From assembly GCF_900299525.1 (NCBI RefSeq), contig NZ_OMKA01000014.1:91279-155278 (forward strand): a DNA stretch of 64,000 nucleotides, read 5' to 3'. This stretch comes from Aquimarina sp. Aq78 (GTDB taxonomy: Bacteria > Bacteroidota > Bacteroidia > Flavobacteriales > Flavobacteriaceae). How positions within the stretch are numbered: the stretch's first letter is position 1; every line of letters begins with the position of its first letter. A program made the position numbers and the translations under genes. Shown piece by piece: positions 52,327-61,216 of the stretch. The notes under the pieces are model-generated. The model was not told the origin of the DNA. It searched no databases and was given only the letters and a program-made list of their open reading frames with translations.

Positions 52327-53670
52327 TTAAAACTCTCTATTCACATCCCAGGCTTCCAGATAGTCTTTTACACGTTGTACAAACTGCCCTCCTAGCGCTC
52401 CGTTAACAACTCTGTGATCATAAGAGTGTGATAAGAACATTTTATATCGAATACCGATAAAGTCTCCTTCTGGCGTTTCAATAACAGCAGGAACCTTTCT
52501 AATCGCTCCAAGTGCTAAAATCGCTACCTGCGGCTGATTTATTATCGGTGTACCCATAATACTACCAAATGTACCAACATTAGTTACTGTATATGTACCA
52601 CCTTGTATATCATCCGGTTTTAAAGCATTATTACGTGCTCTATTTGCAAGATCATTAACTGCTTTAGTCATTCCTACCAAATTCAATTGATCAGCATTCT
52701 TAATTACAGGTACAATCAAATTACCATCAGATAAAGCTGCAGCCATACCCAGGTTAATATTTTTCTTTTTGATAATAGAATCACCAGATATAGAAATATT
52801 AATCATCGGGAAATCCCTAATTGCTTTTGCAACTGCTTCCATAAAAATAGGAGTAAACGTAAGGTTCTCTCCTTCTCTCTTCATGAAATCTCCTTTTACT
52901 TTCTTTCTCCAGTTCCAGATATTGGTTACATCGGCTTCTATAAATGACTGTACATGAGCTGAAGTCTGTACAGATTCGACCATATGATGTGCAATAAGTT
53001 TACCCATTCTGGTCATTTCTATAATCTCATCTTCTCCTGATGCTACTACCGGTGCTGCTTTTGAAACCTCTTGCTTTTTAGCAGGAGCAGCTGGTTTTGC
53101 TTGTGCTTCTTCTTTTGCAGGCTGTAGTGTTGGTTGCGTTTTTATTTTTCCATTTTTGCGGTCGTCTACAAATTGTAAAATATCATTTTTGGTAACGCGA
53201 CCATCTTTACCTGTTCCAGAAATAGCTTCTAATTCATTCAATGAAATATTTTCTGCTGCAGCAATATTCTTTACTAATGGAGAATAAAACTTACTACTTT
53301 CAGAAAAATCAGTTGCATTTCCTGCTACTGCTGTTTCTGTCATTTGAGTTTCTAATACTACAGCTTCTTTTGGAGTTTCCTCAACTTTAGCAGTAGTTTC
53401 TTGTGGAGTCGAATCTACAGCTCCTTCACCTTCAGTTTCTATCACAGCTATAACCTGGCCTACCTGTACTACATCATCAACATCAAAAAGTTTTTCTACC
53501 AGTACACCTTCTACCTCACTAGGTACCTCACTATCTACCTTATCAGTCGCTATTTCAACAACTGCATCATCTAATTCAATAGTATCACCAACCTCTTTTA
53601 ACCAAGTTGTTATTGTTGCCTCTGCAACACTCTCACCCATTTTTGGAAGTTTCAGCTCAAATTTTGCCAT
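52327..53670 (-). CDS. 2-oxoacid dehydrogenase acyltransferase (E2) component
   Basis: 447 residues from ATG at 53670 (MAKFELKLPKMGESVAEA). An in-frame TTG four codons upstream is not used. Lipoyl domain (about 3-75) with the lipoylated Lys in IATDKVDSEVPSE. Peripheral-subunit-binding domain (about 135-172; SPLVKNIAAAENISLNELEAISGTG). Ala/Pro/Lys linker. Acyltransferase domain with SHSYDHRVVNGALGG near the C-terminus. The family active-site motif is HxxxDG; here Asp is Asn. It is probably the E2 of a branched-chain or pyruvate/2-oxoglutarate complex; which cannot be told. It is alone, without E1 or E3 in the window. Confidence 0.92.
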   Translation of the reverse strand: MAKFELKLPKMGESVAEATITTWLKEVGDTIELDDAVVEIATDKVDSEVPSEVEGVLVEKLFDVDDVVQVGQVIAVIETEGEGAVDSTPQETTAKVEETPKEAVVLETQMTETAVAGNATDFSESSKFYSPLVKNIAAAENISLNELEAISGTGKDGRVTKNDILQFVDDRKNGKIKTQPTLQPAKEEAQAKPAAPAKKQEVSKAAPVVASGEDEIIEMTRMGKLIAHHMVESVQTSAHVQSFIEADVTNIWNWRKKVKGDFMKREGENLTFTPIFMEAVAKAIRDFPMINISISGDSIIKKKNINLGMAAALSDGNLIVPVIKNADQLNLVGMTKAVNDLANRARNNALKPDDIQGGTYTVTNVGTFGSIMGTPIINQPQVAILALGAIRKVPAVIETPEGDFIGIRYKMFLSHSYDHRVVNGALGGQFVQRVKDYLEAWDVNREF

Positions 53671-53808
53671 ATTCTTAATCAAAAGTGTTTATAAGTTATG
53701 TTTTTTGCGAATTTAATTAAAATTCAGCTTAAAAATTATTTTTTTCGTATTAAAATTTACTTAATATCTATATCTTCAAGTTTACAGATACTTCTAAATA
53801 TATGCAAA

Positions 53809-54429
53809 TCAAGGACTCTTTAATGCATTCTCAAAAGGAATTCGATTAAGTATACTTCTTCCCAAAGTAACTTCATCTGCATACTCCAGCTCATCATTAA
53901 CGCCAATTCCCCGGGCAATAGTAGAGGTTTTTATAGGTATTCCTTCTAATTGTTTATACATATAGAAGTTAGTAGTATCCCCCTCCATCGTAGCGCTTAA
54001 TGCAAATATTAATTCTTTTACTTCTCCAGATTTAACTTTCTCGATCAAAGAACTAATATTTAATTCTTGTGGACCGATACCATCCAATGGGCTTATCTTA
54101 CCTCCTAAAACGTGATATAATCCTCTAAATTGACCTGTACTCTCTATAGCCATTACATCCCGTATATCTTCTACTACGCAAATGATTTCACGATTTCTAC
54201 CTGGATTATTACAGATATCACAAATATCAGTATCACTTATACTATGACATGTAGAGCAAAATTTAATATCCCCTCGTAATGCCCCCAAAGCTTTTATCAA
54301 ATGTTGGGTCTGGGTTTCTGGCTGTCTGAGTAAATGTAATACTAATCGAAGTGCTGTACGCTTTCCTATCCCTGGTAATTGAGACATTTCATAAACTGCG
54401 TTCTCTAATAATTTTGAAGAAAATTCCAT
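53809..54429 (-). CDS. recR: Recombination mediator protein RecR
   Basis: 206 residues. RecR works with RecF and RecO to load RecA on gaps. Helix-hairpin-helix at the start ([17 protein letters not shown]), a C4 zinc finger in [16 protein letters not shown] (residues about 58-73), and a Toprim domain beginning [14 protein letters not shown], with [18 protein letters not shown]. Full length. A TAAATTTG box lies 7 bases before the ATG. Confidence 0.96.
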   Translation of the reverse strand: MEFSSKLLENAVYEMSQLPGIGKRTALRLVLHLLRQPETQTQHLIKALGALRGDIKFCSTCHSISDTDICDICNNPGRNREIICVVEDIRDVMAIESTGQFRGLYHVLGGKISPLDGIGPQELNISSLIEKVKSGEVKELIFALSATMEGDTTNFYMYKQLEGIPIKTSTIARGIGVNDELEYADEVTLGRSILNRIPFENALKSP

Positions 54430-54436
54430 AGCTCGA

Positions 54437-54444
54437 CAAATTTA
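54437..54444 (-). promoter_or_regulatory. TAnnTTTG element of recR, leaderless layout
   Basis: TAAATTTG read on the minus strand is a full -7 match and is followed by exactly 7 bases and then the recR ATG. The -33 region has no clear TTG. The arrangement equals that of lysA. Confidence 0.5.
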
Positions 54445-54694
54445 GCGTTTTTAATGGTGAACTCCGCCCAGAGTTCCACTCTTTAAACAAAAAATTATGT
54501 TTTTATATCATAATGACATTTTTTGCCCCTATAACCTTAGTAGCTAATCATAAAAGATAATTACAGAGGACAAAATGAAAGTTTTATAACGATTAAGAAA
54601 ACTTGACTTAAATTTAATTTTGAGATATAAACTATGATAATCTTAACTATGCAATTAAGGCCTTTTTGTTACTTTTACTCCAAAAGTAAAAGTA

Positions 54695-54862
54695 ATGTTA
54701 GATACTCTTTCTGAAGAAACACAGCTTATTTTAATGATCATAGTCATTGCAATCTTATTCGTAGCGGTATCCTGGAATACCAAACGAAATAAAAATAAAC
54801 TGTATGATCGTGATAAACGTAATTTTAGACAGAATTATCAAAAAAAGAAAAAGAAGAAATAA
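54695..54862 (+). CDS. Short single-helix membrane protein with Lys-rich tail
   Basis: 55 residues, read by hand: MLDTLSEETQ, then one hydrophobic helix LILMIIVIAILFVAVSW (residues 11-27), then a strongly basic tail (RNKNKLYDRDKRNFRQNY and six Lys). The ATG and TAA are in frame. Small one-helix proteins with such a tail are frequent in Flavobacteriia, of unknown role; the positive tail should be on the cytosolic side. It lies between recR (divergent) and the cobalamin adenosyltransferase gene, in an otherwise long gap, which supports it as a real gene. Confidence 0.68.
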   Translation: MLDTLSEETQLILMIIVIAILFVAVSWNTKRNKNKLYDRDKRNFRQNYQKKKKKK

Positions 54863-55040
54863 TTATACCCATAAAAAAAGAAATGTTACACCAGGTTTGG
54901 TTTTCTAGATCAAAAAACACACGATTATAAAATTCCAGATAAAATATATGCTAAACACAAATGGTGTAATCAAAACTATACTAAGGATGTACTTTTATTA
55001 GTTAAGTAGTTGTCATCCATTAAAACAAACTTGCAATTCA

Positions 55041-55616
55041 ATGAAAATATATACTAAAACAGGTGATAAAGGAACCACAGCTCTTTTTGGTGGCACCAGG
55101 GTACCTAAACACCATATTCGTATTGACAGTTATGGTACTGTTGATGAACTTAATTCACATATCGGGCTTATCAGAGATCAAAAAATTGATGAACTAAGCA
55201 AAAAAATATTAATCAATATACAGGATAAACTTTTTACGGTTGGAGCTGTTTTAGCAACTGATCCTGAAAAAGCCATATTAAAAAGTGGGCAAAAACGGCT
55301 AAATATACCTACAATTTCTACAGAAGATATCGAATTGTTAGAAAAAGAAATCGATAGAATGAACGAATCTTTGCCACCAATGACACATTTTGTATTGCCT
55401 GGAGGGCATCAAACTGTGTCATTCTGTCACATTGCTCGCTGTGTATGCCGAAGAGCAGAGCGTTTAGCAACGGCACTGTATGAAATAGACCCTTTTGAAG
55501 AAACAACATTACACTACTTAAACCGACTATCTGACTATCTTTTTGTACTGGCACGAAAGTTGTCCTTCGATCTTAAGGCAGAAGAAATTGAGTGGATTCC
55601 TAAAAAGAATTCTTAA
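55041..55616 (+). CDS. Cob(I)alamin adenosyltransferase, PduO type
   Basis: 191 residues. It transfers adenosyl from ATP to cob(I)alamin. Family motifs: MKIYTKTGDKGTTALFGG at the start (ATP site), SYGTVDELNSHIG, and RCVCRRAERLATAL near the C-terminus, with the final LNRLSDYLFVLAR. Full length. No cobalamin synthesis gene is next to it, so it probably salvages cobalamin. No cobalamin riboswitch was recognised in the 178 bases upstream. Confidence 0.95.
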   Translation: MKIYTKTGDKGTTALFGGTRVPKHHIRIDSYGTVDELNSHIGLIRDQKIDELSKKILINIQDKLFTVGAVLATDPEKAILKSGQKRLNIPTISTEDIELLEKEIDRMNESLPPMTHFVLPGGHQTVSFCHIARCVCRRAERLATALYEIDPFEETTLHYLNRLSDYLFVLARKLSFDLKAEEIEWIPKKNS

Positions 55617-55701
55617 AATTAAATATCTGTTAAAATTAGTAAGGGAAACCCCCTAAAAATTCACGTTCTTATAATTATTGTTTAAATAATTAATTTTTTA
55701 C

Positions 55702-55731
55702 TTGACTTTTTAAACTAAAAAATTATTTTTG
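55702..55731 (+). promoter_or_regulatory. Promoter of the DUF2795 gene
   Basis: TTG (55702-55704), exactly 19 nt, then TATTTTTG (55724-55731), a full match to the Bacteroidota consensus. It predicts a leader of about 15-20 nt. Confidence 0.75.
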
Positions 55732-55754
55732 CAAAAAATTAAACCAGTAAACAT

Positions 55755-55976
55755 ATGTATTGGACTTTAGAATTAGCATCTTATTTAAGTGATGCACCTT
55801 GGCCAGCTACAAAAGACGAGCTAATAGATTATGCAATTCGTACTGGAGCACCTCTGGAGGTTGTAGAAAATCTACAAGCAATTGAAGATGAAGGGGATTC
55901 GTATGACTCTATAGAGGAAATATGGCCTGATTATCCTACCGACGAAGATTATCTTTGGAATGAGGATGAATATTAA
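55755..55976 (+). CDS. DUF2795 family small acidic protein
   Basis: 73 residues. MYWTLELASYLSDAPWPATKDELIDYAIRTGAPLEVVENL is the DUF2795 pattern, a small helical protein of unknown role. The C-terminus is very acidic (EDEGDSYDS and DEDYLWNEDEY). It has a perfect promoter and its own terminator, so it is a single-gene unit, and the strong promoter suggests high expression. Confidence 0.9.
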   Translation: MYWTLELASYLSDAPWPATKDELIDYAIRTGAPLEVVENLQAIEDEGDSYDSIEEIWPDYPTDEDYLWNEDEY

Positions 55977-55992
55977 AAAAATGAAATAGTAT

Positions 55993-56020
55993 TAAAAGTC
56001 TCGCAAGAGGCTTTTTTTTT
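55993..56020 (+). terminator. Terminator of the DUF2795 gene
   Basis: AAAAGTCTC / GAGGCTTTT with a GCAA tetraloop (one wobble), followed by T9, 17 bases after the stop codon. Confidence 0.9.
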
Positions 56021-56204
56021 GCGTAAATTATGCCACTTTATGGCTATTTACAGCTCAAGAGTATTGTATAATTATGACCACTTAGGTCCTGAGATAGTGA
56101 TAGACTTCAGATATTGAGGTCAAATTTGAATGTTCCTTTATTATAGGAAACCAATTAGTTTCGTTTTGAAATTAAAATCTCATTAAACACACAACCATAA
56201 AATT

Positions 56205-59200
56205 ATGGGAATTTTAGATTCTGTATTAAAAGTATTTGTTGGAGATAAGTCCAAAAAAGATATCAAAGAAATTCAACCAAAGGTTGAATTGATAAAACAA
56301 GCAGAAAAGGCTATTGAAGGCCTTTCTCATGATGAACTGCGTGCCAAAACTGTTGATTTTAAAAATAGAATAAATGAAGCTCGCACAGAAATCAATACCA
56401 AAATAGAAACACTTACCGAGGAAGCTAATAACACAGAAGATATCGATAGAAAAGAAGATATCTATGGTGAAATCGATAAACTAAAGGAAGAAGCGTATGA
56501 AATCACAGAAAAAGCGTTAAACGATATTCTTCCCGAAGCCTTTGCAGTTATAAAAGAAACTGCGAAGCGTTTTACGAATAACGAAACTATCGAAGTTACG
56601 GCTTCTGCCTATGATCGAGAACTTTCTGGCACCAGAGATCATATTACTCTTGATGGTGAACAAGCCATTTGGTCTACAAGTTGGGATGCTGCTGGTAAAG
56701 AAGTAAAATGGGATATGATCCATTACGATGTACAGCTTGTTGGTGGTATTACGCTACACGAAGGAAACGTAGCAGAGATGCAGACAGGAGAAGGTAAAAC
56801 CCTGGTTGCAACACTCCCAGTATACCTTAATGCTTTATCTGGTAATGGTGTTCACCTAGTAACTGTAAACGACTACCTTGCTCGTCGTGATAGCGAGTGG
56901 ATGGCTCCAATTTTTCAGTTTCATGGGCTTACTGTAGATTGTGTTGATAATCACAGGCCTAACTCTGCAGAACGTAGAGCAGCTTATAATGCAGATATTA
57001 CTTACGGAACCAATAATGAATTTGGTTTTGATTATCTACGTGATAATATGTCTCATGCTCCAGAAGACCTAGTTCAACGCCCTCATAATTATGCAATTAT
57101 AGATGAAGTAGATTCTGTATTAATTGATGATGCCCGTACGCCATTAATTATTTCTGGACCTATACCAAAAGGAGATGTACACGAATTTGATGAGTTAAAA
57201 CCCAAAATTGCCGATATCGTTTCGGTACAACAAAAATATCTTACTACTGTTTTAGCTGAAGCCAAAAAACTAATTAAAGAAGGTGATGCCAAAGAGGGAG
57301 GTTTTAAATTACTACAAGTATACCGAGGAATTCCTAAGAATAAAGCTTTAATTAAGTTTTTAAGTGAGGAAGGTGTAAAAATGCTACTTCAAAAGACAGA
57401 AAACTTCTATATGCAGGATAATAACAGAGAAATGCATAAGATTGATGCAGATCTGTACTATGTAATAGAAGAGAAAAACAATCAAATAGATCTTACTGAT
57501 AAAGGTGTAGATTATCTTTCAGGAAAAGATGATCCGGATTTCTTCGTACTACCACAAATTGGTATGGAAATAGCTAAAATTGAAGGTTTAGAATTATCAA
57601 AAGAAGAAGAAGCTGAAAAGAAAGAAGATCTTTTTAGAGATTATAGTGTAAAAAGCGAACGTATTCACACTTTACGTCAATTATTAAAAGCATATTCCTT
57701 ATTCGAAAAGGATGTAGAATATGTTGTGATGGATAATAAAGTAAAAATTGTTGACGAGCAGACGGGTCGTATTATGGATGGGCGTCGATACAGTGATGGA
57801 TTGCACCAGGCTATTGAAGCTAAAGAAAATGTAAAGATTGAAGATGCAACGCAGACTTTTGCTACGGTGACACTTCAGAACTATTTCCGTATGTACGGTA
57901 AGTTGTCTGGTATGACAGGTACTGCAGTAACAGAAGCAGGAGAGCTTTGGGAAATCTATAAATTGGATGTTATAGAAATACCAACCAACAGACCGATTGC
58001 CAGAAAAGACATGGAAGATTTGGTATACAAAACCAAACGTGAAAAATATAATGCCGTAATAGAACAAGTTACAGAGTTATCCCGTGCAGGAAGACCTGTA
58101 TTAATTGGTACCACTTCTGTAGAGATTTCAGAATTATTAGGACGAATGCTTACGATTCGTAAAGTCCCACATAATGTATTGAATGCAAAGCTTCATAAAA
58201 AAGAAGCCGATATTGTTGCCGAAGCTGGTAATGCTGGTGTAGTGACTATCGCTACCAATATGGCTGGTCGTGGTACAGATATTAAATTATCAGATGAAGT
58301 AAAAGCTGCAGGAGGACTTGCAATCGTTGGTACAGAACGTCATGATTCTCGTCGTGTAGACAGACAGTTACGTGGTCGTGCTGGTCGACAAGGAGATCCA
58401 GGTAGTTCTCAGTTCTATGTATCTCTAGAAGATAACCTGATGCGTTTATTTGGTTCTGAGCGTATTGCCAAAATGATGGATAGAATGGGACTAAAAGAAG
58501 GAGAAGTAATCCAGCATTCTATGATCTCTAAATCTATCGAAAGAGCTCAGAAAAAAGTAGAAGAAAATAATTTCGGTGTTCGTAAACGATTATTAGAGTA
58601 TGATGATGTAATGAATGCACAGCGTGAAGTTGTATACAAACGTCGTTATCATGCATTGTTTGGAGAGCGTCTTCGCGTTGATATTGCCAATATGATCTAT
58701 GACACTGTAGAAGTGATCACAGAAGGAAATAAAGCTGCCCAGGACTTTAAAAATTTCGAGTTCGAATTGATCAGATATTTCTCTATGAGTAGTCCGATTT
58801 CTGCAGAAGAATTCGAAAAAATGGATCCTTTAAAAATTGCAGGAGAAGTTTATAAAGTTGCATATGAGCATTATCAGGATAAAATGAAACGTAATGCAGA
58901 TGCCGCATATCCTGTAATCAAACAAGTATACGAAGATCCTGCCAGCAAGTATGAAAGAATCTTAGTACCATTTACAGATGGAGTAAAAAGTATAAATGTT
59001 GCTACCGATTTGCAAAAAGCATATGAGTCTGAAGGAAAACAACTTATTACCGATTTTGAAAAAAATATTACACTTGCCATTATTGATGATGCCTGGAAAA
59101 CACATCTTCGCAAAATGGACGAATTAAAACAAAGTGTACAATTAGCTGTTCATGAGCAAAAAGATCCGTTATTAATCTATAAATTTGAAGCTTTTGAGTT

Positions 59201-59561
59201 GTTTAAAGGTATGATTGAAGAGGTTAATAAAGATGTGATTTCATTTTTATTTAAAGGAGAATTACCAACAGGTAATACTCAAGACATTTCTGAAGCTCGC
59301 CAGGTGAGAAGAAAAGAAAATCTAGAAACTTCTAAAGAAGAAATCCCTAATATGGATGAGCGTGCGGCACAAAATAAAGCTGCAGGACAAACACAAGGGA
59401 GACCTCAAGTCACTGAAACTATTGTACGAGAACAACCAAAAATCGGACGTAATGATAGAGTAACTATCAAACATGTGATGAGCGGTGAGAATAAAACAGT
59501 AAAATACAAACAAGCAATCCCACTGATCGAAAAAGGAGAATGGGTACTTGTGAATGAATAA
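56205..59561 (+). CDS. secA: Preprotein translocase ATPase SecA
   Basis: 1118 residues, longer than the E. coli protein (901), as is normal for Bacteroidota. It drives protein export through SecYEG. Walker A MQTGEGKTLVATLP (about residues 191-204), DEVDSVLIDDARTPL (Walker B), PTNRP and GTTSVEISE, then GRAGRQGDPGSS (motif VI). Two insertions are present: a coiled stretch at residues about 62-110, and a long segment at about 340-500 that follows PKGDVHEFD. The C-terminal CxC zinc motif for SecB is missing; the end is KYKQAIPLIEKGEWVLVNE. Monocistronic, with a strong terminator. Confidence 0.97.
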   Translation: MGILDSVLKVFVGDKSKKDIKEIQPKVELIKQAEKAIEGLSHDELRAKTVDFKNRINEARTEINTKIETLTEEANNTEDIDRKEDIYGEIDKLKEEAYEITEKALNDILPEAFAVIKETAKRFTNNETIEVTASAYDRELSGTRDHITLDGEQAIWSTSWDAAGKEVKWDMIHYDVQLVGGITLHEGNVAEMQTGEGKTLVATLPVYLNALSGNGVHLVTVNDYLARRDSEWMAPIFQFHGLTVDCVDNHRPNSAERRAAYNADITYGTNNEFGFDYLRDNMSHAPEDLVQRPHNYAIIDEVDSVLIDDARTPLIISGPIPKGDVHEFDELKPKIADIVSVQQKYLTTVLAEAKKLIKEGDAKEGGFKLLQVYRGIPKNKALIKFLSEEGVKMLLQKTENFYMQDNNREMHKIDADLYYVIEEKNNQIDLTDKGVDYLSGKDDPDFFVLPQIGMEIAKIEGLELSKEEEAEKKEDLFRDYSVKSERIHTLRQLLKAYSLFEKDVEYVVMDNKVKIVDEQTGRIMDGRRYSDGLHQAIEAKENVKIEDATQTFATVTLQNYFRMYGKLSGMTGTAVTEAGELWEIYKLDVIEIPTNRPIARKDMEDLVYKTKREKYNAVIEQVTELSRAGRPVLIGTTSVEISELLGRMLTIRKVPHNVLNAKLHKKEADIVAEAGNAGVVTIATNMAGRGTDIKLSDEVKAAGGLAIVGTERHDSRRVDRQLRGRAGRQGDPGSSQFYVSLEDNLMRLFGSERIAKMMDRMGLKEGEVIQHSMISKSIERAQKKVEENNFGVRKRLLEYDDVMNAQREVVYKRRYHALFGERLRVDIANMIYDTVEVITEGNKAAQDFKNFEFELIRYFSMSSPISAEEFEKMDPLKIAGEVYKVAYEHYQDKMKRNADAAYPVIKQVYEDPASKYERILVPFTDGVKSINVATDLQKAYESEGKQLITDFEKNITLAIIDDAWKTHLRKMDELKQSVQLAVHEQKDPLLIYKFEAFELFKGMIEEVNKDVISFLFKGELPTGNTQDISEARQVRRKENLETSKEEIPNMDERAAQNKAAGQTQGRPQVTETIVREQPKIGRNDRVTIKHVMSGENKTVKYKQAIPLIEKGEWVLVNE

Positions 59562-59572
59562 ATTTTTTTTTA

Positions 59573-59620
59573 TATAAATACAAAAGCCGGAAGAATAAAC
59601 TTCCGGCTTTTGTATTTATA
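59573..59620. terminator. Bidirectional terminator between secA and the PilJ-domain gene
   Basis: A perfect 21-bp inverted repeat (59573-59593 with 59600-59620) with the 6-nt loop AATAAA; the inner part is AAAAGCCGGAAG / CTTCCGGCTTTT. Symmetric A and T ends allow it to end both convergent genes. Confidence 0.95.
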
Positions 59621-59666
59621 ACTTTTATTTTACTTCATATTCATTATAGAGCTACTTGCTCTTATT

Positions 59667-60539
59667 TTATATTTTTACTTTCTCATACAAATATGTTATA
59701 TCATTGAATAATCGAGTAAGTTCGTTGCTCATTTTATAGATTTCCTCATCCGTAAATTTCTGATTATTCAATTTATCTCTATTTTTTTTGATCATATTCC
59801 ATTGAGAAAAAGTCAATCCTATTTTTTCATCAATTTCAGGAGTATTAAACTTACAAATCAAAAATTTATTAATTGCTCCATCCAATTCATGAAAAGCATT
59901 ATTAAGCATTTGATAAGAGTTTTTGTTTTTCAATTCCATTTGATTCGCGTAGTAATAAAAAGCCAATCGTTGTGAAAGCATTCGTTGTCTTCCTGATATA
60001 TTTATGATGCCTTCTAATTCTAATCTGTCTTCGACTAAATAAGATTCATTTATATCATCTTTAATGCTTTGAAAAGAATTTTTAGACTCTATAATAATAG
60101 AAGATACCACTGCGTCTGAAGCTTTAAGGAGATCTGTATTTGTTTCTATTATTTTTTTTGCATTATCATAACTCGGTTGAGTTTCAATGAGTATTTTAAA
60201 TTCTTTCCATATTTCATTAACTCTAGTTAACTTTTCAATAGTTCCCTTAAATTGGGTGTTCTGTAAAAGAACTCGATTTTGTTCTTCAAAAATAATCTTA
60301 CTCGATAATAAATCTCTCTTCACCTTCACATCATTAGCATTATTAAGTAAATATAAATATGCTTTAGACATTTTTTGAGTAAGCATACGTTGCTTACCCG
60401 AAACATTAATAGCGTTGTTAAATGACAATGATCCATATTTATCATTTAGCTGTGCATGAAGGCTCAATGAGCTGGCATACACTAATCCTATCACAAATAA
60501 AATTAGTATTGATCTGGGGGCTTTTGTTTTGTTTTTCAT
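59667..60539 (-). CDS. Secreted PilJ-like (type IV pili methyl-accepting N-terminal) domain protein
   Basis: 290 residues from the ATG at 60539. The frame extends 16 codons upstream, but the later start puts the signal peptide first (TKAPRSILILFVIGLVYASSLSLHAQ). Two copies of the PilJ motif are visible: INVSGKQRMLTQKMSKAYLYL (about residues 45-65) and INISGRQRMLSQRLAFYYYANQ (about residues 180-201). There are no transmembrane or signalling domains after it, so it is a secreted sensor-like domain alone. Such domains bind nitrate or similar ions in NIT/PilJ sensors, but here the ligand is unknown. Possible promoter box TATTTTTG at 60646-60653 (minus strand). Confidence 0.82.
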   Translation of the reverse strand: MKNKTKAPRSILILFVIGLVYASSLSLHAQLNDKYGSLSFNNAINVSGKQRMLTQKMSKAYLYLLNNANDVKVKRDLLSSKIIFEEQNRVLLQNTQFKGTIEKLTRVNEIWKEFKILIETQPSYDNAKKIIETNTDLLKASDAVVSSIIIESKNSFQSIKDDINESYLVEDRLELEGIINISGRQRMLSQRLAFYYYANQMELKNKNSYQMLNNAFHELDGAINKFLICKFNTPEIDEKIGLTFSQWNMIKKNRDKLNNQKFTDEEIYKMSNELTRLFNDITYLYEKVKI

Positions 60540-61216
60540 CTGTATTGGTTTTAATCTTTTGTTATTTAGTTTACAATTCTCAAACAAATCATAAGAGGTT
60601 AATTTATCTTCATGATTTTTTGGGTTTTCTTATTGATTTGCTGCACAAAAATATTTCAGACTATGTTCCTTAAATATGATTTTTATCAGTCCTTAAGTGC
60701 CTCTAAATAGGTATGTCTAGGCATATCTTACTGTTTACCAGTAGTAATTTTGATTTTTATTTTGATTTTTTATTCAAAAAAATAAGATCCTGCATTAAGC
60801 TTTTTTAAAAATCTGTAGGCATAAAGAAAATAGAGTTTTTTTTGGTAAGTTGAAGTAACTATAGAAGTATGGTATATATGTTCTTCTTATGCTCAAAAGT
60901 TACTCAAACAATTTCTACTCATCCAAAAAATATCATGTACGATATAAAGTAGTAAACACAGGTATTTAAAATGGATTCTCCGCTATCAGTTAATCGTGAT
61001 TCATCAAGCATAAACCTAAGATAAGTCATCTAACAATCAATTGATTTTTTATAGAAATCAAAAATTTCAACATTAACAACATTACTAGTTAACCGTAAAA
61101 AATATGCGTATTTGCCTTTTAAAATACTGGTAGGTACTAGTTTGATAATCACCTTCATAACTATACATTTAACCAAAATTTAATAATTCATTAACAAACA
61201 CAAATTTTAACTAATC
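60540..61216. other. Intergenic region between PilJ-domain gene and secreted protease
   Basis: 677 bases without a supported gene. A TAnnTTTG match reads on the minus strand (60646-60653) and could start the PilJ-domain gene. Near the protease a TACATTTA (61159-61166 approximately) is a weak -7 candidate. No stable hairpins or repeats stood out. Confidence 0.55.

Noticed and set aside
54863..55040. Cobalamin riboswitch before the adenosyltransferase gene
   Set aside because: No B12-box-like conserved segment was found in 178 bases; only weak distant arms were seen.
57699..58067. 122-codon antisense frame in secA
   Set aside because: It is hydrophobic and Cys/Phe-rich, as expected for the antisense of a hydrophilic gene, with no own promoter or start context.
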